Positions 25,187-33,511 of a DNA stretch of 46,638 nucleotides are shown one piece after another. Source of the stretch: Bacteroidales bacterium (GTDB taxonomy: Bacteria > Bacteroidota > Bacteroidia > Bacteroidales > Bacteroidaceae). The notes beneath the pieces were generated by a model. The model had not been told where the DNA came from and did not search any database. It saw nothing but the letters and a program-made list of their open reading frames with translations. Where the stretch lies: assembly GCA_004555055.1 (NCBI GenBank), contig SFJN01000016.1, positions 1-46,638 on the forward strand, in the 5' to 3' direction. Numbering within the stretch: position 1 is the first letter of the stretch; each line of letters starts with the position of its first letter. The position numbers and the translations under genes were made by a program.

Positions 25187-25190
25187 CAGC

Positions 25191-25607
25191 ATGAAAATCG
25201 AAATATCATCTCTGAATGACATTCAGCGCGCGGCGCACGAGTTTCTCGCTGCCGTCGATGTGAACCGTGTCTTTGCCTTCTACGGTGCCATGGGCGCCGG
25301 AAAGACCACATTTGTCAAGGCTTTGTGCCAGGAGCTCGGGGTAGGCGATGTGGTGAACAGCCCCACCTTTGCCATTGTCAACGAATACCATTCCGATGTT
25401 CTCGGCACTCCCGTGTTCCATTTCGACTTTTACCGTATCAAGCGTCTCGAAGAAGCCTACGACATCGGCATCGACGACTATTTCTATTCCGGTGCCCCCT
25501 GCTTTGTGGAGTGGCCGGAAATGGTGGAGCCTCTCCTGCCGGGCGATGCCGTGCGTGTGGACATCGAGGAGCTTCCCGACGGCCGGCGACTGCTGACCCT
25601 TGTATGA
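25191..25607 (+). CDS. tsaE: tRNA threonylcarbamoyladenosine biosynthesis ATPase TsaE
   Basis: This P-loop ATPase works with TsaB and TsaD to make t6A37 on ANN-decoding tRNAs. The Walker A motif GAMGAGKTT is at residues 32-40, followed by SPTFAIVNEY and FHFDFYRIKRLEEAYDIGIDDYF, both characteristic of TsaE. The 138-residue length is typical. The ATG at 25191 is used because it begins the conserved N-terminus; an upstream in-frame start at 25086 would add unconserved sequence. It is transcribed divergently from metK. Confidence 0.95.
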   Translation: MKIEISSLNDIQRAAHEFLAAVDVNRVFAFYGAMGAGKTTFVKALCQELGVGDVVNSPTFAIVNEYHSDVLGTPVFHFDFYRIKRLEEAYDIGIDDYFYSGAPCFVEWPEMVEPLLPGDAVRVDIEELPDGRRLLTLV

Positions 25608-26333
25608 GAAGGCAGCATGGCGGCGGGGCTTTTCTCCTCTCTTGCTCGGCTTTGCGTCCGGCGCAGTCCACTTCTTTTTCCCGTATATACGGAATGCGGT
25701 AGAAAATATTGCACACTTTATGTTCCCGAAGCCCAAAAAGCGGTGTGGATGTGCCTCTCCGAAGGTATGAAAACCTTCAAAAATTTTGACAGAGCATCGT
25801 TCCCATTATAGCGCATAAAAAAGGTTAAAATCAATGCTTTTGCCATCTGTAATATACAATTTGGTGGTGTCGTGTCACAGACGAGACGGGGTAATCCGAC
25901 TGTTTTGACCGCAAAAAATGCAGAAAACTGGGCAAAAATTAGAAAAAATGGCCGTGTTTCCGCCTCAAAACATCGGACTTCTTTGCCACAAACATCCGTA
26001 CTTTTGATGCAAAACCTCCGTACTTTTGCCCAAAGAAGTCCGATGTTTCCACTTTTCCGGGCGGAAAACTGGCAGAAAACAGCCGAAACTGCGCATAAAA
26101 GGCTGATGCCTCATTTTTGCGATATTTCGGACCACGGTTTTCTTTTTCGCTTCCGATGCCCTTCACGGAGCATTATCGGCGCTGTTCCAGTCCCTTTTTC
26201 CTGCCTGCAACGGAGGCTCTGAAAAAATTGCACACTCCGTTGGTTATGTAGGAATCATAAAGATTAGGGGGACAGGTTTTCTTCACGATATCCCCTCCAT
26301 CGCGTTTCCTTCGTGTCCCGCCTTCCTTCAGTT
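25608..26333. other. Non-coding, structured spacer upstream of the GH27 gene
   Basis: This 726-bp spacer has no convincing gene. It contains a perfect 12-bp palindrome CCGTATATACGG (25681-25692), a 16-bp direct repeat GAAAAnATTGCACACT (25702-25717 and 26221-26236, one mismatch), and between them a long hairpin (25957-26067). The sequence is visibly more AT-rich than the neighbouring genes. Confidence 0.5.
25957..26067. repeat. Long imperfect inverted repeat with duplicated loop motif
   Basis: AAACATCGGACTTCTTTG (25968-25985) pairs perfectly over 18 bp with 26031-26048. Outer arms TTTCCGCC (25957-25964) and GGCGGAAA (26060-26067) extend it. The 45-nt loop holds two identical copies of TCCGTACTTTTG (25995-26006 and 26017-26028), 22 bp apart; each ends in a TAnnTTTG-like string. 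Nothing indicates a protein. It may be a dispersed intergenic repeat, a non-coding RNA or a regulatory structure. Confidence 0.65.
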
Positions 26334-29129
26334 ATGAAAAGTCTTCTCTTCTTTCTCCTTGGATTTTATCCTTGGTTTTCGGCCATTTCCCAAACGGTGT
26401 CACCGCCCGAGGGCGATGACGTATGTCTGCTCTCGCAGCTCGACCTTTCCACAGTCACTTGTTTCGACGACCAGGGCCGTAATGCCGTGCATGCCGACCT
26501 TGCCACTTATGGCACCCCGCTTTCTGTAGGTGGTGTGGTCTATTCAAGCGGTGTGGGAACCCACGCCCCGTCGAAGTTCGTCATCAAGGTGAACGGTGCC
26601 AGGGACTTTTCAGCCCTTTTCGGTATCGACGATGCGGCCGCGGTAGATGCCGACGGCAATTTCCTCCCCAACGAAGGCGAGGTCGATTTCCGCGTCGTGG
26701 CCTGGGACTCCCCGCAGCACTCCACAGTGGCCTGCGAAGGTACGCTCCGTCGCAGCGAAAACAAGGGATTTGCCCTCGAAGCATTTGGGCTTGAAGGCGT
26801 AGAGTATCTGGTGCTTGAATTCCTTTCAGGTGCCAATACCTGGTCCGACCATGTCGATGTCTGTAATGCTTATTTCCACTTTTCCGGCGAACGTCCGGAG
26901 CTTGTCCGTTCTGCCGACATGTGGGCCGGCACAGAGACCACCATCGACATCCCCGAGGCTCCCGATGGTATGGAACATATTCCCCTCAGCAGCCTTGACA
27001 TCAGCAAGGGCGAATGCGGATGGGGTACGGCACATGCCGACCGCAGTGTGGAGAACAATCCGCTGAAACTCAAGGGCGTGACCTATACCAGCGGCGTCGG
27101 TACCCATGCTCCCAGCCGGATGATAGTCCGGCTCAACGGCTCCGTCACCGATTTCCACGCTGTGCTCGGTATCGACGATGAGGTGGCCGATGCATGCAGT
27201 GCCGGGGGCCACAATGGCCGGGCCTCGTACCACGTCTATCTCTCCAATGGCGAGGGACACCAATATACTGTGGCAAAAGGCGAAATGGCTGCCATCGACG
27301 AGTCTCCCGTTGAAATTCATGCCGATGTCAACGGGTGGAAATACCTTTATCTTGAAACCGGTAACGGCAGCGACGGCGCCAACGGCTACGACCACGTCGA
27401 CTGGGCCTCTGCATATTTCGTCTATCAGGAGCAGAATTCTTCACGCCCCATTATGGTGACGGAGGAGGAGATTTCCACCAGTCTGGCCTGTGCCACCACC
27501 GTCTTTTCGCAGCCCGGTGTGCGTTTCATGCAGAAAATCCGTGCCGCCAACCCCGATGCCACGGTTGCTGTGGAGCAACTCCCCGCAGGACTCTCCTGGA
27601 ACGCTTCGCGCCAGCTGGTGGAGGGCATTGTGGAGGCCGAGGGCACCTATACCTATCGCGTCAATGTCGCCACCGCCGACGAAACCCGTCAGCAGGACAT
27701 CACGCTCCATGTCTCCAACGATCTGCCACTGCCAGTCCCGTTCATGGGATGGATATCGTGGAATTCCGTAGAGAGCGAAATTTCGCAGGATGTCGTTGAA
27801 CGTGTTGTCCGCCTTTTTCAGGACAAGGGTCTGCAGGATTGCGGCTGGAACACTGTGGTGCTCGACGACTGGTGGCATGCCGGTTCGCGGTGCGACGACG
27901 GTTCGCCGCGCCCCAATCCCACCCGTTTCCCCGGTGGCATCGAGGCTGCCGCACAGTATGTCCATGACCATGGCATGCGCTTCGGCATCTATTCCGATGC
28001 TGCCGAGAAAACCTGTGCCGGTGCCTTCGGGTCGTATGGTATGGAGACGGTCGATGCCGCACATTATGCCCAGTGGGGAGTCGACATCCTGAAATACGAC
28101 TATTGCTTTGCTCCTGCCGATGTGGAAAGTGCCAAGGAACGTTACCATGCCATGGCCGAAGCCCTGAAGCACTCCGGACGCGACATCAGGCTGTATATCT
28201 GCGAATGGGGCGCCCGCGAACCCTGGAAATGGGGTGCCGAAGCAGGCGGCGTATGTTGGCGTACCACCTACGATGTGCGCGACACGTGGTCGGCACAAAG
28301 TCCGGGAGTCGGGGTCCTTCAGAGCCTGCGCGACATGAAGCACCTTTCGGCTTACCAGGGCGTAAACCGTTTCAACGATGCCGATATGCTCTGTACGGGT
28401 CTGCATGCCACCGGCAAATCGTCGAACGACCTCTGCGGGGCGTCCGGACCCGGCATGACGCAGGACGAATACCGTACGCAGTTTGCACTGTGGTGCATGT
28501 GGTCGTCGCCCCTCAGTCTTTCATTCGACCCCCGTGGAACTACCGTCACGGCCGACGATTATGAAATACTCACCAACCAGGAACTCATTGCACTCGACCA
28601 GGATCGCATGGGGCAGCAGGCCGACCTCATCGACGAAACAGCCGATTTCATTGCATTTGCCAAGGACTGCGAGAACGGCGACATTGCCCTGAGCGTCACC
28701 AACCTCACCTCCTCAAAACGTTCCTATACCTTCGAATTCAACCGCATCCCCCATCTCGATGCCTCGCAGACCTACCGTTGCCGCGACCTTTGGCAGCATA
28801 CCGACCTCGAGGCCGTATCGTCGGGCGCTTTCAGTGCTTCCGTAGCGTCGCATGCCACCGCCGTTTTCCGGCTTTCGCGTGCCGACGGTGAGGGTGTCTG
28901 TCCCCCGTCGTCTGCCAAGGCCCTGCACATCTTCCCCCTGCGAGGCGCCATCCGTGTGGAGGGAGCCGAAGGGGAGAGCCGGCGCATCCTGGTCTCCGAC
29001 ATGGCAGGCCGCACCGTATACGCCACCACGACGGACCGTCCGACGGAAATCCCGCTGCCTTCGGGCATCTATGTCGTCAGTGCCGTATGCCATGCACAGG
29101 CTTCGAACCTCGTGGTGAAGGTGCAGTGA
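26334..29129 (+). CDS. Secreted GH27 alpha-galactosidase with two NPCBM-like domains
   Basis: This hydrolase removes terminal alpha-linked galactose. From the ATG at 26334 (an in-frame GTG lies at 26313) the order is: signal peptide (about 1-20), an NPCBM-like carbohydrate-binding module (about 30-185), a second one (about 215-366; both contain YSSGVGTHAPSK or YTSGVGTHAPSR), an Ig-like segment (about 373-462), the GH27 barrel from about 465 (PFMGWISWNS, VLDDWWHAG, RFGIYSDAAEKTC, ILKYDYC with nucleophile Asp589, RFNDADMLCTG), a C-terminal beta domain, and a type IX-like tail ending LPSGIYVVSAVCH and VVKVQ. It is followed 89 bp later by a secreted WG-like protein and then a GH35 gene. Confidence 0.93.
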   Translation: MKSLLFFLLGFYPWFSAISQTVSPPEGDDVCLLSQLDLSTVTCFDDQGRNAVHADLATYGTPLSVGGVVYSSGVGTHAPSKFVIKVNGARDFSALFGIDDAAAVDADGNFLPNEGEVDFRVVAWDSPQHSTVACEGTLRRSENKGFALEAFGLEGVEYLVLEFLSGANTWSDHVDVCNAYFHFSGERPELVRSADMWAGTETTIDIPEAPDGMEHIPLSSLDISKGECGWGTAHADRSVENNPLKLKGVTYTSGVGTHAPSRMIVRLNGSVTDFHAVLGIDDEVADACSAGGHNGRASYHVYLSNGEGHQYTVAKGEMAAIDESPVEIHADVNGWKYLYLETGNGSDGANGYDHVDWASAYFVYQEQNSSRPIMVTEEEISTSLACATTVFSQPGVRFMQKIRAANPDATVAVEQLPAGLSWNASRQLVEGIVEAEGTYTYRVNVATADETRQQDITLHVSNDLPLPVPFMGWISWNSVESEISQDVVERVVRLFQDKGLQDCGWNTVVLDDWWHAGSRCDDGSPRPNPTRFPGGIEAAAQYVHDHGMRFGIYSDAAEKTCAGAFGSYGMETVDAAHYAQWGVDILKYDYCFAPADVESAKERYHAMAEALKHSGRDIRLYICEWGAREPWKWGAEAGGVCWRTTYDVRDTWSAQSPGVGVLQSLRDMKHLSAYQGVNRFNDADMLCTGLHATGKSSNDLCGASGPGMTQDEYRTQFALWCMWSSPLSLSFDPRGTTVTADDYEILTNQELIALDQDRMGQQADLIDETADFIAFAKDCENGDIALSVTNLTSSKRSYTFEFNRIPHLDASQTYRCRDLWQHTDLEAVSSGAFSASVASHATAVFRLSRADGEGVCPPSSAKALHIFPLRGAIRVEGAEGESRRILVSDMAGRTVYATTTDRPTEIPLPSGIYVVSAVCHAQASNLVVKVQ

Positions 29130-29218
29130 GGGGGAGGCACGGCTTCACGGCATATACGTAAGATTTTACATATGATATCTTTATATTATATATTGTACAA
29201 AAAAGCAATCACTGACTG

Positions 29219-31021
29219 ATGAACAAGTTTTTCCTTTTCCTTGCGTTCATGGCATGCAGTCTTGCAGCCGACGCACAGATGGCACATTGGCTCATTCCTC
29301 CCCGTTACGACAGTCTGACGATGTCTGAAAGTGCTGACCTGCTGGTGGCGGATTCGGCACAGACGTGGATACTGTGGACATTCGACGGTGACCGAGTGAC
29401 CACCGTCGAGGGCGAGATACAGCCATTCAGCGATGGGATGGCCGTGGTGACACGTCCCGGAGGCGATGACATCCTGGAGTTGCTCACCGCCAACGGCAGC
29501 CATGTCAATCTGCGGGGATGCCGGGTAGCCGGAAAGCCCGCCATGTTCTCCTCAGAACGCCTGTTGGTGAAGAAAGGCGAATTCTATCGCTTTGCCGACC
29601 CCAAAGGACGGCTTACCGCCGAGAAGTTCCTGAAGGCCTATCCATTCTTCAACGGCTTTGCCGTCTGCAACACCTATGTCAACTTCGAGAAACCGAAGGA
29701 AACCTACACCTTCATGACCGACACCACGGGCGTGCATGTGGAGTTCTCCTTCAACGGCAAGGTCTTCAAGCCCGAAGACGTCAATTTCGTCTCTTCGGTC
29801 AACGACGAGCAGATGGCCATCGTCGTCGTCCGTAAACGTGTCTATGTCTTCGATGCCGAACAGCGCATGCTCACTCCGCTTATGGTGAATACCGAGGAGA
29901 CCAACCTGAAGTATCAGGCAAAGGTTGAGGGAGATGTCGAGGAACTGCTGCTGCAGAACCCGGATGGAACAAGCACCATCACAGCCCGTTGCAGCAAAGA
30001 AGATGTGGTGAACATCTCCTTCGATGCTTTCCTGCGCCCCGTTTCCATCGTGCGCAATGGGGAGGCAACCACCTACAATGTGCATGAGCAGGAACGGCGT
30101 GTGCTGAAGTCCCCGCTCGAGGGCGTTGCCGAAGGTTCCTTCTCCGGCATTGCCTGGGACGGTGTGACGGTGCTACCCCCTCAGTTCCGCGAAGTCGCAC
30201 TCTGCTATGGGGACCATGCCGTTGTGCGCGTAGGCGACAAGTACGGACTCCTCCGTGTAATCAAGGACGAGACATTCCGCATCCGTATGAACAAGGGCGA
30301 CGACATCGCCTTCCGCCATCAAAAGTACGAGACCACACTCCGCGTGGATTTCCCCACCTTCGTTCCCTCCCTTACCACCACGGTGGAGATGGAAAATACC
30401 GAGGGCTGCGAACTCGACAAGACTTCCAGGATAGCAGTCGATACCGAAAGCGGAAACTATGTACAATACAATTGCGTGCTGAGCATTCCACCGTCGCTTC
30501 CCGATGAGCTAACCGAGGTGAACTATCCTCTGCATATTGTCTACGACGGCATCCGTTCCGGCGTCATCCCCTTCAAGGTAAAGGCATGGCACTACAAATA
30601 CTTCGTCGTTGACCTCGACGACAATCAGACCTCTTTCTCGGACAGGACCCTCTCCTTCGTCTTCAACATCAATGCCGAGCGCATAGCCCAGGATGCCATC
30701 TATCCCACCGATGTCACCGTACTGACACAGAGTGCGGAAACCATTTTGGAAAAGCTTTCCGAAACCCGCTTCAAGTGCAGCATTCCCAACCTTCAAGAAG
30801 GGTTTACCGCCTTCGATGTCCAGGTGGTGGAACAGGGATGCCCGCCTGCGCTCTTCCCCTTTGTGGTGGAATATCACGCCGCCAAGCCCAAGACACGCGC
30901 CACTCCGGCACAGCCGCAGGTGCTGAATATACGCAAACGGGCTTCAGAACTCGATGTGGACACCCTCGACATTGATGCCGAAAACGGGGGCGGAGTGGAC
31001 GAAGCCTGCGAGCCCCAGTAA
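29219..31021 (+). CDS. Secreted protein with WG-repeat-like N-terminal part, function unknown
   Basis: A signal peptide ends after ADAQ (about residue 20). The N-terminal half contains loosely repeated beta-strands of the WG type (for example IPPRYDSL, GEIQPFSDGMAVVTR, RFADPKGRLTAEKFLKAYPFFNGFAVCN). The C-terminal half is beta-rich with no motif that I recognise, ending in a low-complexity acidic tail (DVDTLDIDAENGGGVDEACEPQ). No catalytic residues are apparent. Its place between two galactosidase genes suggests a surface or periplasmic accessory to that system, but nothing in the sequence proves it. The length is 600 residues, intact. Confidence 0.7.
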   Translation: MNKFFLFLAFMACSLAADAQMAHWLIPPRYDSLTMSESADLLVADSAQTWILWTFDGDRVTTVEGEIQPFSDGMAVVTRPGGDDILELLTANGSHVNLRGCRVAGKPAMFSSERLLVKKGEFYRFADPKGRLTAEKFLKAYPFFNGFAVCNTYVNFEKPKETYTFMTDTTGVHVEFSFNGKVFKPEDVNFVSSVNDEQMAIVVVRKRVYVFDAEQRMLTPLMVNTEETNLKYQAKVEGDVEELLLQNPDGTSTITARCSKEDVVNISFDAFLRPVSIVRNGEATTYNVHEQERRVLKSPLEGVAEGSFSGIAWDGVTVLPPQFREVALCYGDHAVVRVGDKYGLLRVIKDETFRIRMNKGDDIAFRHQKYETTLRVDFPTFVPSLTTTVEMENTEGCELDKTSRIAVDTESGNYVQYNCVLSIPPSLPDELTEVNYPLHIVYDGIRSGVIPFKVKAWHYKYFVVDLDDNQTSFSDRTLSFVFNINAERIAQDAIYPTDVTVLTQSAETILEKLSETRFKCSIPNLQEGFTAFDVQVVEQGCPPALFPFVVEYHAAKPKTRATPAQPQVLNIRKRASELDVDTLDIDAENGGGVDEACEPQ

Positions 31022-31063
31022 TTAGAACTTGCGTGACTTGAATTATATTGTCACACGGCCAGT

Positions 31064-31113
31064 CACGGATGTCCACGGATGTCCACGGATGTCCACGGAT
31101 GTCCACGGACGAC
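31064..31113 (+). repeat. Five tandem copies of a 10-bp unit
   Basis: CACGGATGTC is repeated four times exactly (31064-31103) and a fifth copy (CACGGACGAC, 31104-31113) carries two changes. The array lies between the WG-like gene and the GH35 gene, about 30 bp upstream of a -7-like element. The 10-bp period is close to one helical turn. Confidence 0.9.
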
Positions 31114-31144
31114 CACAAACGGCACGGTGAATTATAATCAACCT

Positions 31145-31152
31145 TATATTTG
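31145..31152 (+). promoter_or_regulatory. Candidate -7 element of the GH35 gene
   Basis: TATATTTG is an exact TAnnTTTG, ending 6 bp before the ATG at 31159. No TTTG is found 19-21 bp upstream; the 10-bp tandem repeat ends about 30 bp away. If functional, the transcript would have almost no leader. Confidence 0.45.
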
Positions 31153-31158
31153 TATATT

Positions 31159-33153
31159 ATGAAAAAGATATTTGCAGGCTTACTGCTTTCCGCCTTCTGC
31201 GGATGTGCCTGTGCGGCTCCTGCCGGTCAGCACACCTTTGCCATTGCAGACGGCCAGTTCCTCTACGATGGCAAACCTACGGCCATCTATTCCGGTGAAA
31301 TGCACTACGAGCGTGTTCCCGCTCCCTATTGGCGTCACCGTCTGAAGATGATGAAGGCCATGGGACTCAACGCGGTGGCAACCTATGTCTTCTGGAACTT
31401 CCACGAAGTGGCTCCCGGAAAGTGGGACTGGACTACCGACGAACACAACCTGCGTAAATTCGTGCAGACCGCTCAAGAAGAGGATATGCTCGTCATCCTC
31501 CGTCCCGGTCCGTATTGCTGTGCTGAATGGGAGTACGGAGGCTATCCCTGGTGGCTGCAGCAGCAGGAAGGCCTCGTGGTGCGGTGTTACAACCAGCCAT
31601 TCCTCGACGCTTGCCGGACATACGTGAACCAGCTTGCCGACCAGGTGCGCGACCTGCAGATTACGCACGGAGGTCCCATCGTTATGGTTCAGGCCGAGAA
31701 CGAGTTCGGCTCGTACGTCAGCCAGCGTCCTGACATTCCTTTAGAGGAGCACAAGCGCTACAGCGCCGCCATCCGTCAGACCTTGATCGATGCAGGGTTC
31801 GACATACCCATGTTCACCAGCGACGGTTCGTGGCTCTTCGAAGGCGGAGCCATTGAGGGAGCATTGCCGACAGCCAACGGCGAGGACAATGTGGAAAACC
31901 TGAAGAAGGTGGTCGATGCCTACCACGGCGGCAAGGGACCGTACATGGTGGCGGAATTCTATCCCGGATGGCTCGACCACTGGAACGAACCCTTTGTGCG
32001 TGTACCGGCAGAAAATACCATCCGCCAGACGCAGAAGTACCTCGATAATGGCGTGAACTTCAACTTCTATATGGTCCATGGTGGCACGAACTTCGGATTC
32101 TGGGCAGGGGCAAACTACAATACTGAAACAAACATCCAGCCCGACCTCACCTCCTATGACTACGATGCCCCCATCAGCGAAGCAGGTTGGGCAACGGAAA
32201 AGTATATGGGCATTCGCGAACTCATGAAGAAGTATGTGAAACACGAACTCCCTGAAGTGCCTGAACGCATCCCTGTCATCAAACTTCCTGAGGTCTACTT
32301 CGACAAGACCGTCGATGTGCTCCCCGTCCTTGAGCGCCAGACCCCTGTAACTGCTGACGAGCCGATGAATTTCGAGGACCTTGGCCAGGGCTTCGGATAT
32401 GTACTTTACCGCCGCCACTTCAACCAGCCTATTTCGGGCGTGATGCATGTACCGGGGATTGCCGACTATGCTACCGTCTATGTCGACGGCAAGAAGGTGG
32501 GCGAACTCAACCGGGTGCTCGATTGCGACAGTCTGCAGATTGACATCCCCTTCAATTCCACCCTTGATATCCTGGTGGAAAACCTCGGGCGCATCAACTA
32601 CGGTGCACGCATTGTGGAAAATCACAAGGGCATAACCCAGCCCATCACCATCGGTGGCAGCCGGATTTCTGGCAATTGGAACATGTATGGTCTGCCCCTG
32701 TCGCAGATGCCTGCCGTGGATGCTCTGCCCGAAGGCTACAAAACGGGATGTCCCGTCTATTATCGGGCCAAGTTCACGCTGGACAAGGTGGGCGATACGT
32801 TCCTTGATATGGAGAAATGGGGCAAGGGTATCGTCTTCGTCAACGGCCACAATCTGGGCCGGTATTGGAAAGTCGGCCCCCAGCAGACACTCTATCTTCC
32901 CGGATGCTGGCTGAAGGAAGGGGAGAACGAGGTGGTGGTATTCGAACAGCTCAACGACCATCGTAAGTATTCGCTCTCGTCTGTTACCGAACCTGTCCTC
33001 GAAAAATTGCAGACCGCGTCCGCTGAAACGGAAACCGCCGATGAGGTGATTGCCCGACTCCTGCAGGAAAATGCCGCACTGCGCGAGCAGATAACGGCTC
33101 TGCAAAAGCAGATGGAGGAGATGAAGGCTCCCAAGAAACGCGGAAAGAAGTAG
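31159..33153 (+). CDS. GH35 beta-galactosidase with C-terminal coiled coil
   Basis: This glycoside hydrolase removes terminal beta-linked galactose. The 664-residue protein has a signal peptide (1 to about 20, with several Cys that leave the SPI/SPII choice open). The GH35 barrel contains GEMHYERVPAPYWRHRL, then the acid/base Glu182 in QAENEFGSY and the nucleophile Glu266 in VAEFYPGWLDHWNE, with the usual beta-sandwich (galactose-binding-like) domains after about 400. The last ~40 residues form a heptad-like charged helix (ARLLQENAALREQITALQKQ, then MEEMKAPKKRGKK), which is not part of the standard GH35 architecture. The ATG at 31159 (MKKIF) is preferred to the in-frame TTG at 31150. Confidence 0.93.
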   Translation: MKKIFAGLLLSAFCGCACAAPAGQHTFAIADGQFLYDGKPTAIYSGEMHYERVPAPYWRHRLKMMKAMGLNAVATYVFWNFHEVAPGKWDWTTDEHNLRKFVQTAQEEDMLVILRPGPYCCAEWEYGGYPWWLQQQEGLVVRCYNQPFLDACRTYVNQLADQVRDLQITHGGPIVMVQAENEFGSYVSQRPDIPLEEHKRYSAAIRQTLIDAGFDIPMFTSDGSWLFEGGAIEGALPTANGEDNVENLKKVVDAYHGGKGPYMVAEFYPGWLDHWNEPFVRVPAENTIRQTQKYLDNGVNFNFYMVHGGTNFGFWAGANYNTETNIQPDLTSYDYDAPISEAGWATEKYMGIRELMKKYVKHELPEVPERIPVIKLPEVYFDKTVDVLPVLERQTPVTADEPMNFEDLGQGFGYVLYRRHFNQPISGVMHVPGIADYATVYVDGKKVGELNRVLDCDSLQIDIPFNSTLDILVENLGRINYGARIVENHKGITQPITIGGSRISGNWNMYGLPLSQMPAVDALPEGYKTGCPVYYRAKFTLDKVGDTFLDMEKWGKGIVFVNGHNLGRYWKVGPQQTLYLPGCWLKEGENEVVVFEQLNDHRKYSLSSVTEPVLEKLQTASAETETADEVIARLLQENAALREQITALQKQMEEMKAPKKRGKK

Positions 33154-33213
33154 GCTGCTGCGGTTCTCCGCTTCCCGCGGTATTGTCCCCTCGACATCCT
33201 ATGCCTATAAAAG

Positions 33214-33255
33214 AACGTCCCCCTGTACAGCATTGGCGTTGTACAGGGGGACGTT
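33214..33255. terminator. Perfect 16-bp hairpin between convergent genes
   Basis: AACGTCCCCCTGTACA (33214-33229) is perfectly complementary to TGTACAGGGGGACGTT (33240-33255), with a 10-nt loop. On the minus strand it is followed by CTTTTATA, weakly U-rich; on the + strand no U tract follows. It probably stops GH35 transcription and any transcription arriving from the other side. Confidence 0.7.
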
Positions 33256-33283
33256 GTCTGTCCGTACGGATGTGTCGTCTTTA

Positions 33284-33449
33284 GGGGTGTTCTATAAATT
33301 AGCTTGGTAAAACTTCCTCCTTGATATAATCTTCCTCTGTCACGACTCGGGATAATCCAAGCAAGCAGGGCGAAGCCAAGTGATCACGCATAAGAACACT
33401 TCCTACATAAAAACACTTCCTAAATGTAAGCTATTTTATAGAACACCCC
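33284..33449 (+). mobile_element. MITE-like element, copy 3 (166 bp)
   Basis: Ends GGGGTGTTCTATAAATTAG and CTATTTTATAGAACACCCC are inverted repeats with one mismatch. A 5-bp direct repeat CTTTA flanks it (33279-33283 and 33450-33454), or 4 bp if one C belongs to the element. The interior differs from copies 1 and 2: it contains ACTCGGGATAATCCAAG and GGCGAAGCCAAG, both related to the 74-bp tandem repeat at 35087. No coding capacity is seen. Confidence 0.75.
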
Positions 33450-33511
33450 CTTTACTCGTAAAGGTTTCAAGAGGGTTTTCTCATGCGAAGCCGGTGTTGT
33501 TCCCTTCTTTT

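Larger units (their letters stand above)
24591..25190. other. Non-coding spacer between metK and tsaE
   Basis: This 600-bp divergent spacer contains MITE copy 2 (24639-24825). The rest (24830-25190) has open frames on both strands (for example minus 24802-25050) with no domain, no good start context and no conserved feature that I can identify. A -7-like element for the minus strand (CAAAATTA, 25127-25134) and one for tsaE (25179-25186) are present. Confidence 0.4.
33154..33511. other. Spacer between the GH35 and GAF genes
   Basis: This convergent spacer of 358 bp contains a terminator-like hairpin (33214-33255) and MITE copy 3 (33284-33449). The remaining 60 bp show nothing recognisable. 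Confidence 0.5.
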
